Shown: piece after piece, positions 1 through 6,997 of the stretch
Layout: every line of letters begins with the position of its first letter
Numbering within the stretch: position 1 is the first letter of the stretch
From: JTS-RE94 sp041750795
GTDB lineage: Bacteria; Planctomycetota; Planctomycetia; Pirellulales; PALSA-1355
DNA: 9,147 nucleotides
NCBI GenBank assembly: GCA_041750795.1
Contig: JBGSYQ010000578.1
Span: 1 to 9,147 of the forward strand
Direction: 5' to 3'
Program-made: the position numbers and the translations under genes
Notes under the pieces: model-generated
Database searches by the model: none
Told to the model about the DNA's origin: nothing
The model's input: the letters and a program-made list of their open reading frames with translations, nothing else

Positions 1-749
1 TCGGCGGCGGCGGCAAAAGTCTCGGCCGTCGCCGGCTTGCCGGTCAGCCACTGGCTCAGATCGGCGGCGAACAGCGGCGTGGGCGCAACGGCGGCCAACG
101 CCACCCGTGCCGCTTCGATGGTGTCGCCCGCCTTATTCAACTGCACCCACGAGGCCGCTCCCACCACGGCAATGTCCATCTCGTTGCGGGGAATGAATCG
201 CAAATAGGCGCTGCCGCTCTTTGGCGCCGGCGCACGAAACTCCAGTACCGCCAGAATCTCCCCGCGCCCCAGCACGTTCTTGCCGGGAGCGGTGCAAAAC
301 TCGGCCACCGGCACGTTGCGCCGCCCGTGCGGTCCGGCCACCTGGCACGTTGCTCCATGGACGATCAGCGCGGGAATCGAGTCGGCCGCCGGCGACGAGT
401 TGCACAGGTTGCCGCCGATGCTCGCGCGACTTTGAATCTGCCAACCGCCGATGATCCGCGCCGAATCGGCCAGCGCCGGATACGCGGCCGACACCTCGGC
501 ATCGTCGTAAATACGATAGCAGGGGACCGCCGCCCCGAGCTTCAGGCCCGCCGCGGCCGAGTACTTCATCTCCATCAGCTCGGCGATCTTCTTGACGTCG
601 ACCACCAGGTCGGCCTCGCGCAGCCCTTCGCGCAATTGCACGATCAGGTCGGTGCCGCCGGTGAGCACCTTTGCCCGGTCGCCGCGCGCCGACAACAGGC
701 TGACCGCCTCGTCGATCGTGGTGGCGGTTTGAAACTCGAAATCCTTCAC
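1..749 (-). CDS. Xanthine dehydrogenase-family FAD-binding subunit (subunit M), C-terminus cut by window edge
   Basis: This is the medium, flavin-carrying subunit of a molybdenum hydroxylase (xanthine dehydrogenase / CO dehydrogenase / 4-hydroxybenzoyl-CoA reductase superfamily). In these enzymes it passes electrons from the [2Fe-2S] subunit to FAD and on to an acceptor in the cytoplasm. The window gives 249 residues with no stop; the family is usually about 280-300 residues, so roughly 40 residues are missing. FAD-domain signatures are visible: TGGTDL at residues 30-35, and SIGGNLCNSSPAADSIPAL starting near residue 110, the classic second flavin-binding loop. RNEMDIAVVGAA near 188-199 marks the start of the CO_deh_flav_C domain. 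I chose the GTG at 749 because GGAG lies 7 bases upstream and residues 2-20 (KDFEFQTATTIDEAVSLL) match the usual family N-terminus; there is no nearby in-frame ATG. The Cys-rich FeS insertion of the benzoyl-CoA reductase beta subunit is not evident. The substrate cannot be told. The partner [2Fe-2S] and molybdopterin subunits are expected beyond the left edge or elsewhere. Confidence 0.93.
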   Translation of the reverse strand, partial: MKDFEFQTATTIDEAVSLLSARGDRAKVLTGGTDLIVQLREGLREADLVVDVKKIAELMEMKYSAAAGLKLGAAVPCYRIYDDAEVSAAYPALADSARIIGGWQIQSRASIGGNLCNSSPAADSIPALIVHGATCQVAGPHGRRNVPVAEFCTAPGKNVLGRGEILAVLEFRAPAPKSGSAYLRFIPRNEMDIAVVGAASWVQLNKAGDTIEAARVALAAVAPTPLFAADLSQWLTGKPATAETFAAAA

Positions 750-756
750 CGGGTAT

Positions 757-763
757 CTCCCCC
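757..763 (-). promoter_or_regulatory. Shine-Dalgarno site of the FAD-subunit gene
   Basis: On the minus strand the sequence reads GGGGGAG, with the GGAG core ending 7 bases before the GTG start at 749. This spacing decides the non-ATG start. It is the best ribosome binding site in the window; the genes upstream have weak, distant or no such sites. Confidence 0.7.
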
Positions 764-797
764 AAAAAGAGCGCGCCAGGCAGCCCGTGCAGCACTC

Positions 798-827
798 AAT
801 ATGCAGCCGCGTCGTCGCGACTGTCAA
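798..827 (-). promoter_or_regulatory. Sigma70-like promoter for the FAD-subunit gene
   Basis: On the minus strand a perfect -35 hexamer TTGACA (822-827) is followed after 18 bases by CATATT (798-803), which matches 4 of 6 positions of the -10 consensus. Transcription would begin near 790, giving a leader of about 40 bases that contains the strong ribosome binding site. The spacer holds an 8-base palindrome, GTCGCGAC (814-821), abutting the -35 box; it could be a half-buried operator but may be chance in GC-rich DNA. The site lies in the 124-base gap after the WD40-cytochrome gene, so the molybdenum hydroxylase gene probably starts its own transcription unit. The boxes are seen in the sequence; promoter activity is inferred. 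Confidence 0.5.
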
Positions 828-873
828 GCGAGCGAAGAATCCGGTCGATGCTACAAGCGTGTTGCCAGCGCGG

Positions 874-3800
874 TTACTTCGCCGTTTCCGCCGGCGCCGC
901 CGGCGCCGCGGTTGCCAGCGGCGCGTCGTTGCGCACGTGTACCATCACCGGCGGCGAGCATTGATTGCCTTGCTGGTCGGCCATGGCAAAGCCCCAGCGG
1001 CTCGTCTCGGGCACCCAACGGTCGGCCGTGATGAAGATTTGCCGTTCGGTCTCGCCTGCGGGCATCATCACGCCGCTTAAACCGATGTCGGCCACGATCA
1101 CACCGTGCGGCAGGTTTTCCAGCTCGAACTTGATCAGCCCGTCGAAACCGTTGCGCTCGACGCGCACGGTGGCGGGGACGCTCGAACCGGGCGCCAGCGT
1201 GATTTCGGCCGGCTCCAAACGCACCAGCAGCTTCGGCTTGGGTTCGAGCTTGATCTGGCCGAAGTTGTTCACCGTTTTGACGACTTCCTGGTCGCCGACG
1301 GTGGCCTTGGCCTGCACGGCGATCTGTTTCAGTGCTTCGGCGGTGGGCTGCGCGGCATCGGGATCGGCGACCAGCACGCCGGCGGCCTCGCGCTGGCCTT
1401 CCTGTATCACCAAGGGCGTGGAAGCGCGCCAACCGGGCGGCATGCCGCTGATATCGACGTGAATCTCCCCTTCGAAGTCGTCGATGCGTTGCACCGACAC
1501 GCTGAACCGCTTGCCGCTGCCCGCGGGCACCGAGGGGTTCTTGCCGTTGAGGGTCACGTTGAAGCCGGGCTCGGGCGGACGCACCGTCAAGCGATAGGCA
1601 AAGCGATCTCCCCCGGCGCCGCGCGCATCGCGCACGCGCACCAGGTAGTCGCCGTCGGCCGGCGCCGTGAACATCAGCCGCGAATCGCTGCCCAGCCGCC
1701 GTTGGGCGTCGTCGTCGTTCTCGTAAGGCAGCGTGATGACCGGCAGGCCGGTGTTGAACAGCTTCGTGCCGGGGGCGTGGGCCTCGACGATGAAGCACGG
1801 TTCGTCGACCGCGTGAACGGTGGCCGAGGTGTCGAAGTAGCAGCGGCGTTTACCGCCGTCTCCCTCATAGAACAGAAAGCCGGAGTCCGGCCCGCGCGGT
1901 GCGCGGTGCAACTTGACCACCTCGCCATTGAGATAGACGAATTGATTGAGTTGCATCTCCTCCCAGTTGGTCAACCGGCAGTCGCGCGTGTTGCCGTCGA
2001 TGCCGCGGAAGGTGACCGTCGAATCGCGCACCGCCTGCAACACCACGCGCGGTATCTGCAGGCCGTCGGACGACAGCACTTCGATCACGGTATCGGCCGG
2101 CGAGCCGCGCCGGGCCGCGTCGGTTTCGACGACCCACGTTTGCCCGGCTTTGCTCGCGAAGCGAAAATAGTCCTGGTCCGGGGCGCCAGCGTCGGTGGGG
2201 ACGAAGCGCCCGCCCACGGTTGCCGGCACTTGCACCGCCGTGGCGGTCTGCGGCGAATCGTTGGGCTCCACTTCCAGCGTTTCGTTTAGTGTGCCGACCA
2301 CAACCTTGAACGGTTTTGCGCGGCGATGCGTTTCCACCGGCAGCGGCACTTCGATGTCGCCCTGCGCGGTCGGCGGCAGCGCGATCCTGGTTCCCGGCGG
2401 GATGTTGTAGCCGGCCAGTTCCACCTCTGCGGCCGCGTTGGCCGGCACACTCAAGGGATACACGCCGGTGACGACCGCAAACTCGCCCACGGCCAGCCGA
2501 TAAAAATGCTCGCCGCCGCCGGTCAGCATCAAGTCGCGAACCTCGACGACATAGCGCCCGTCGGCCGGCACGGTAAACGGCAACAAGGGATCCGCGGTGC
2601 CGCCGAAGTCGTTGTTGTCGGCCAGCACGCGGCCATTGGCATCCAACACGGTCAGCACCACGTTGGCCTTCGAGCCGATCTGGGCCGCCAGCACTTCGAA
2701 CACGAGGCTCTGCCCCGCCTTCGCATCGAAGGCGAAGCGGTCGACGTCGCCGCGCGCGGCCAACACGCCCCACACGTCCGATTCGATCGCGATGGGGTTG
2801 GCCGCGTCTACCGTGTCGTTCGGTTCGGCTTCGTGCGCTTGCGGCAGGTTGTCGACGTGGATCGGCTGCCTCTGACTCTCGCCTCCGGCGTTGACCAGCC
2901 AGATTTCGAAGCGTCCGCGCGGCAGATCGGCTGCCGCTGCCACCTCTACTTCGACCTGCCCGTCGTCGTGAACCGCGACCAATTGCACGGCCAGCTTTTC
3001 GTGATTCGACTTCGCAGCGGTCACTTCCGCCAGGCGCTTTCCCGTCAGCGTCACACGCTCGGTCGTTCCCGACTGCGCGCCGCGCGGCGCCAGCGACGCC
3101 AGTTCCGGCTTGGCCGGCGGCGGCGCGGGGATCTCTTGTCCGCCGGCCGCGTCATAAAGCGCCACGCTGCCGTCGAGCCGGCCCACGGCGATGGATTTGC
3201 CGTCGGGACTCACGGCCAGCGCCGGCGCCCAATCGCTTTGGCGCTCCAGTTCGACGCGCTCGGTCATCGGCTCGGCGTCCCACACCTTGAGCGTGCGATC
3301 CTCACCGGCGGACACCAGCGTCTTGCCATCGGTCGAATAGGCCAGGTTGACGACCGCGCCTTCGTGAGCGAAGCGCGAGTAGAGCAACGGATTGGTCTGT
3401 TCCTTGGCCGTGGGGCTGACTTCCCACACGCGAATGCGATTGTCGGCGCCGCCGGCCGCCAAGCGCTTGCCGTCAGGACTGAACGCGACGCAATACAGTT
3501 CCTTAAGCGGTTGGCCGAACGTTTCCAGCCGGTGGCCGCTGGCCACGTCCCACAGTTTGGCAGTGCGATCGCCGCTGGCGCTGGCCAGCACCTTGCCGTC
3601 GGGGCGAAACGCCAGGTCGAACACGGCGTCGTTGTGTCCGGCCAGCGCGCGCAACTCGCTGCCGCTGGCGGCGTCCCAAAGCTTGATTTGCTGGTCGTAG
3701 CTGCTGGTGGCCAGCAAATTGCCATCCGGGCTGAGCACGGCCGCATAGAGGCTGTCGTTGTGTCCCTGAAACGTGCGCACGGGTTTTCCATCGGCGGCGT

Positions 3801-4452
3801 TCCACAAGCTGGCTTCGCCGAACACTCCCGATTCGCCCGCCGCGGCGACCAGTTGCGATCCGTCCGCCGAGTAGCGCACCGCGTTGACGCGTCCGCGGTG
3901 CGGCCCCAGCCGCCGCAGCAGCGATCGCTCTGGCAGCGAGAGGATTTCCACCGTGTTGTAGCGAGCCACGGCCAGCGACTTGCCGTCGGGAGCGAACGCC
4001 ACTCCGGTCACCGCCTCCACGACGTTGCCGCGCGGCATAATCTTGGGCGTGACCAGGAGCGTCGGGTCGGGCGCGTCGCCCGTGGATCCCTTCGCGCCGG
4101 CTTTGATCCAGGCCGCCAGTGCGCCGATTTCCTCGTCGGTCGGCCGCTCGTTGTCCTCCGGCGGCATGGCGGGCTCGGCCTTGCCCGTGAGCACTTGAAT
4201 CAGCCGGCTCTGCTCCGCGTTGCCAGGCACGATAATGGCGCCCTGCTCGCCGCCGGCCAACAGCGCATCGTACGACTCCAACACCAGCTCGCCCTGCTTG
4301 TCGTCGGCGTTGTGGCAGCCGTTGCAGTAGGCGGCAAAGATCGGCGCGATGGTTGTGTTGAAATCCGGCGCAGTGGGCTCGTCGGCAACACCGGCAGCGC
4401 CCATCACGACCGTGGCAATCGACGCCATTGTCCAGCGAATGAATCCCCGCAT
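874..4452 (-). CDS. Secreted cytochrome c (PSCyt1-type) - WD40 propeller - PPC multidomain protein
   Basis: A 1192-residue exported protein of a type common in planctomycetes; its biological role is not established. Residues 1-23 look like a Sec signal peptide. Residues 30-120 form a class-I cytochrome c domain with haem motif CNGCH (43-47) and MPP (96-98), whose Met96 is the likely axial ligand. Seven WD40 blades follow at about 149-438, with GH...SPDG...LWD signatures (e.g. GHND at 230 and 272, LWD at 258 and 300), enough for a closed seven-bladed propeller. Residues 448-535 form a beta-rich, Ig/TIG-like linker. Two PPC-like domains start with EPND at 543 and 729; the second is interrupted by about 95 residues (see findings). 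Beta-rich C-terminal repeats (960-1175) end in an Ala/Pro-rich tail. The start is 18 bases after the stop of the DUF1549/DUF1553 gene with no clear ribosome binding site, suggesting cotranscription and possibly coupled translation. A second in-frame ATG at codon 9 would shorten the signal peptide n-region and cannot be excluded. Confidence 0.92.
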   Translation of the reverse strand: MRGFIRWTMASIATVVMGAAGVADEPTAPDFNTTIAPIFAAYCNGCHNADDKQGELVLESYDALLAGGEQGAIIVPGNAEQSRLIQVLTGKAEPAMPPEDNERPTDEEIGALAAWIKAGAKGSTGDAPDPTLLVTPKIMPRGNVVEAVTGVAFAPDGKSLAVARYNTVEILSLPERSLLRRLGPHRGRVNAVRYSADGSQLVAAAGESGVFGEASLWNAADGKPVRTFQGHNDSLYAAVLSPDGNLLATSSYDQQIKLWDAASGSELRALAGHNDAVFDLAFRPDGKVLASASGDRTAKLWDVASGHRLETFGQPLKELYCVAFSPDGKRLAAGGADNRIRVWEVSPTAKEQTNPLLYSRFAHEGAVVNLAYSTDGKTLVSAGEDRTLKVWDAEPMTERVELERQSDWAPALAVSPDGKSIAVGRLDGSVALYDAAGGQEIPAPPPAKPELASLAPRGAQSGTTERVTLTGKRLAEVTAAKSNHEKLAVQLVAVHDDGQVEVEVAAAADLPRGRFEIWLVNAGGESQRQPIHVDNLPQAHEAEPNDTVDAANPIAIESDVWGVLAARGDVDRFAFDAKAGQSLVFEVLAAQIGSKANVVLTVLDANGRVLADNNDFGGTADPLLPFTVPADGRYVVEVRDLMLTGGGEHFYRLAVGEFAVVTGVYPLSVPANAAAEVELAGYNIPPGTRIALPPTAQGDIEVPLPVETHRRAKPFKVVVGTLNETLEVEPNDSPQTATAVQVPATVGGRFVPTDAGAPDQDYFRFASKAGQTWVVETDAARRGSPADTVIEVLSSDGLQIPRVVLQAVRDSTVTFRGIDGNTRDCRLTNWEEMQLNQFVYLNGEVVKLHRAPRGPDSGFLFYEGDGGKRRCYFDTSATVHAVDEPCFIVEAHAPGTKLFNTGLPVITLPYENDDDAQRRLGSDSRLMFTAPADGDYLVRVRDARGAGGDRFAYRLTVRPPEPGFNVTLNGKNPSVPAGSGKRFSVSVQRIDDFEGEIHVDISGMPPGWRASTPLVIQEGQREAAGVLVADPDAAQPTAEALKQIAVQAKATVGDQEVVKTVNNFGQIKLEPKPKLLVRLEPAEITLAPGSSVPATVRVERNGFDGLIKFELENLPHGVIVADIGLSGVMMPAGETERQIFITADRWVPETSRWGFAMADQQGNQCSPPVMVHVRNDAPLATAAPAAPAETAK

Positions 4453-4470
4453 GAATTGGCCCGTGCTCGT

Positions 4471-6909
4471 TTAATGGTTGAACAAGAATTCTTTGCTGCT
4501 GAGGATGCTCCAATAGAGATCCTCGATCGCTTCGCGCCGATCGCCGGCCGCTGCCTCGTCCAGCGCCGCCGAGAGTCTTGCCCGCTCGGCGCCGGTTGGG
4601 AACCGGCACAAGGCCGCCAGATATGCTTCCTCGATCATGCGCGCATTGGCGAAATCGGCGGCCAGCATTTGCTCGATGCGATTGCCCTTGGCCGACAGTT
4701 TCTGGTTCACCGTGTCGCCGTTCGAGATGTGCAGCACCTGCACCATGCTCGGCTGCGCCGTGCGCTCGCATTCGCAGGTGATGCCGCGCACCGGCCGGCC
4801 GAAGGTCTTCAAGAAGTACGAGTCGACGCTCACGTCGGGCAACTGGATGGCGCGTGTGCCGGGAGCATAGTCCTTGAATTCGGTGTTCGCGCCGCTGACT
4901 TGCGACAACGCGTCGAGCAGCACTTCGGCCATCATGCGGCGCGGATAGTAGCGCGAGTAAAACCGCGTATCCTCGACGTTCGTCTCCAGCGGCTTGCTCG
5001 AGCGGGCATAGGTTGCCGACTGCAGGATCACCCGCATCAACGCTTTCAAGTCATAGTGGTGCTCGACCAGGTAATCCGTCGCCGCCGCGAACAGTTCGGC
5101 ATTGCTGGGCGGATTGGTCAGCCGCAGATCGTCCACCGCCTCGACCAGTCCTACGCCGAAGAAGTTGGCCCACACGCGGTTGGTGATCGCGCGGCTGAAA
5201 TAAGGGTTCTCGGGCGACGTCAGCCAATCGGCCAGGGGGCCGCGACGATCGGCCTCGGCGTCGAACGCCAGCGGTTGGCCGTCCAAGGGGCAGGGGGGCT
5301 GCGGCTTGCCGGTTCGCGGCTGCACCCATTCGCCGCTGGTGACGGCATACACCACGCGGTTGCCGGCGTCGCTAGCTTCCTTCGAGCGCACCCGCGCAAA
5401 CAGGTTGGCCATGCCGTAATACTGGTCGTTGGTCCATTTTTCCAAGGGATGATTGTGGCACTTGGCGCAATTGATCGACATGCCCAAGAACGCCACCGAG
5501 ACGGTTTCGGCCACGTCGGGTGGATCCTGGTGCAACACGAAGAAATTGGCTGCGCCGTTTTCCAACGTGCTGCCGGTGGCGGTGACGATCTGCCGCGCGA
5601 ACTCATCCCAGGGCGTGTTGGCCGCCACCCGGTTGCGAATCCATTGATGGTACGACCACATGGCCGCCGGCTGCAGCTTCTCGCTGTTGACCAGCAACAG
5701 GTCGCTCCACTTGTACGACCAGTAGTCCACGAACTCCGGCCGGCCGAGCAGGTCGTCGATCAGCCGATCGCGTTTGTCGGTCGAGGAGTCGGCCAGAAAT
5801 GCGCGCGTCTCGTCCACGGTCGGCAACAGGCCGATGGTGTCCAGGTACGCCCGTCGCAAAAACTCCGCGTCGCTGGCCGGCGGGGACGGCGGAATGTTCA
5901 GATCGCGCAGCTTGGCCAGCACCAATTCGTCGATGAAGTTGCTGTTCGGGGCGTTGGCAAACAGCGCCGGATCGACGTCGTGCTCGTAACCCACGCTGAG
6001 AGTGGCCATCACGTTCTGGCTCAAGTACCAGGCCTTGATGGCGGCTTCGCCGTGACCGCTCACCGATACCAGCCCCAAGTCGTCGACTTGCGCCACCGAC
6101 TCGTTGCTGGACGTGAATCGTGCCCAGCGGGTGACGTCTTCGGAGTGCCCGTCGGTAAAGTGGGCGCGCACGATCAATTGCTGCTTGGCGCCGGCGGCCA
6201 GCACGGTGGCGCCGGGCAGGATCTCCAGGCGCTCCAGCCGCGGATCGTCGTCTTGCGGCCCGTGCGCGCCGGCGGCGATCCACTCGGACAACACGCGGTA
6301 TTCGTACGAATCGGTGCGAAAGCGCAAGCCGCCCTTGTGCGGCACGGCACCGGTCGGCTTGGTGAGTACCAGGCTGCGTCCCGGATCGCTCAGCACCACG
6401 CGCCGCGCCCGCGCCTGGCGCGTGATGTAGAAGTAATCCGACTGCGGGTCGAATGCGCCGAGCGAGAGCTTGAAGCCCTTCTTGCCGGCCAGCGCGCCGT
6501 GGCAGGCGCCCGTGTTGCACGAGGCTTTCGAGAGCACCGACTCGACGTGGTTGCGAAAGCTCCAGGCGAACGGCTGGTCCATGGCCGTCACCGTCACGGC
6601 GGTCGAGGCGCTGCGATCGCCGCTGGTGGCGGTGATGGTTGACGTGCCGTTGGCCAGCGGAATCGCCACGCCATCTTCGATTGTGACGACCGCCGGATCG
6701 CTGCTGCTGTATGCCACGCCGTCGGCCAGTTGGCCGTTGGCGCGTTCACCGGAGAACGACTCCAGCACCAGCGTCTGCCGCGCCTCGGGACCGGTGAGCG
6801 TGAATTGCTCGGGCAGCAGCCTGGCCGTTTCCTGTGCACCAAGCGGGGGCACTACCAGCGCCAGCGCAACCAGCGTCGCGCAACTCATCCATCTCGATTG
6901 TGCGGTCAT
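4471..6909 (-). CDS. Secreted PSCyt2/PSD1 protein (DUF1549-DUF1553) with two Ig-like domains
   Basis: An 812-residue exported protein of the planctomycete-typical DUF1549/DUF1553 group, whose reaction is not established. A Sec signal peptide (about 1-26, ending LGAQ) is followed by a Big_2/Ig-like domain (about 31-110), a segment with the atypical haem-like motif CNTGACH (131-137), a second Big_2-like domain (about 226-306), DUF1549 (about 326-530) with the canonical haem motif CAKCH (481-485) followed by NHPLEKW, and DUF1553 (about 555-812) with RAITNRVWANFFG and a CEC pair (712, 714). This order resembles that of the large Ig-containing members of the family. I chose the ATG at 6909 because it sits directly before a good signal peptide; an upstream in-frame ATG at 6960 would add 17 Pro/Ser/Thr/Arg-rich residues that look non-coding. 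The ribosome binding site is weak. The gene lies 88 bases after the DUF1501 stop, the usual partner of this family, and 18 bases before the cytochrome-WD40 gene. Confidence 0.93.
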   Translation of the reverse strand: MTAQSRWMSCATLVALALVVPPLGAQETARLLPEQFTLTGPEARQTLVLESFSGERANGQLADGVAYSSSDPAVVTIEDGVAIPLANGTSTITATSGDRSASTAVTVTAMDQPFAWSFRNHVESVLSKASCNTGACHGALAGKKGFKLSLGAFDPQSDYFYITRQARARRVVLSDPGRSLVLTKPTGAVPHKGGLRFRTDSYEYRVLSEWIAAGAHGPQDDDPRLERLEILPGATVLAAGAKQQLIVRAHFTDGHSEDVTRWARFTSSNESVAQVDDLGLVSVSGHGEAAIKAWYLSQNVMATLSVGYEHDVDPALFANAPNSNFIDELVLAKLRDLNIPPSPPASDAEFLRRAYLDTIGLLPTVDETRAFLADSSTDKRDRLIDDLLGRPEFVDYWSYKWSDLLLVNSEKLQPAAMWSYHQWIRNRVAANTPWDEFARQIVTATGSTLENGAANFFVLHQDPPDVAETVSVAFLGMSINCAKCHNHPLEKWTNDQYYGMANLFARVRSKEASDAGNRVVYAVTSGEWVQPRTGKPQPPCPLDGQPLAFDAEADRRGPLADWLTSPENPYFSRAITNRVWANFFGVGLVEAVDDLRLTNPPSNAELFAAATDYLVEHHYDLKALMRVILQSATYARSSKPLETNVEDTRFYSRYYPRRMMAEVLLDALSQVSGANTEFKDYAPGTRAIQLPDVSVDSYFLKTFGRPVRGITCECERTAQPSMVQVLHISNGDTVNQKLSAKGNRIEQMLAADFANARMIEEAYLAALCRFPTGAERARLSAALDEAAAGDRREAIEDLYWSILSSKEFLFNH

Positions 6910-6997
6910 GATGCGCCTGGTAGGGGGGGAAGGAGGGCTACGCGTGCAAGCGGAAGTCAAACGGGCTGCCGTAGGTTCCGCGATACTGCCGGTGGGA
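6910..6997. other. Intergenic gap between the DUF1501 and DUF1549/DUF1553 genes
   Basis: The 88-base gap holds no convincing promoter or terminator. On the minus strand a pyrimidine-rich tract (6921-6937) lies shortly before the ATG, leaving only a weak AGG about 7 bases upstream. A TTGACT hexamer near the middle lacks any -10 partner at a proper distance. The simplest reading is an untranslated spacer inside an operon. Confidence 0.5.

Noticed and set aside
133..795. A minus-strand ATG open frame of 220 codons over the FAD-subunit gene
   Set aside because: The adjacent frame starting at GTG 749 carries the complete flavin-binding signatures and has a good ribosome binding site; the 220-codon product is Arg/Gly-rich low-complexity sequence.
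861..920. Ten-base direct repeat GTTGCCAGCG (861-870 and 911-920) near the 3' end of the WD40-cytochrome gene
   Set aside because: It lies at and just beyond the Ala/Pro-rich coding tail in very GC-rich sequence; two short copies are not evidence of a mobile or attachment site.
1105..2289. A plus-strand open frame of 394 codons inside the WD40-cytochrome gene
   Set aside because: Same exact-antisense relation as the longer frame; it is explained by rare-codon avoidance in the real gene.
3503..4771. A minus-strand open frame of 422 codons crossing the junction of the two cytochrome genes
   Set aside because: It overlaps two well-supported genes in another frame and its product is Arg/Gly-rich without recognisable motifs.
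2326..6642. A plus-strand open frame of 1438 codons spanning both cytochrome genes
   Set aside because: It is codon-aligned exactly antiparallel to the two minus-strand genes, which share one frame. Its stops could only come from sense codons TTA, CTA or TCA, which are rare in this GC-rich codon usage; the frame ends at a TCA serine codon, and the frame just before it ends at a CTA leucine codon. Its His/Arg/Gln-rich product shows no domain.
6921..6937. Purine-rich GGGGGGGAAGGAGGG tract on the plus strand, looking like a strong ribosome binding site
   Set aside because: No plausible plus-strand gene follows it; the frame there overlaps the DUF1501 gene antisense and has no domain.
6910..6960. 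N-terminal extension of the DUF1549/DUF1553 protein from the ATG at 6960
   Set aside because: It would add 17 Pro/Ser/Thr/Arg-rich residues before a normal signal peptide; the internal ATG at 6909 is the better start.
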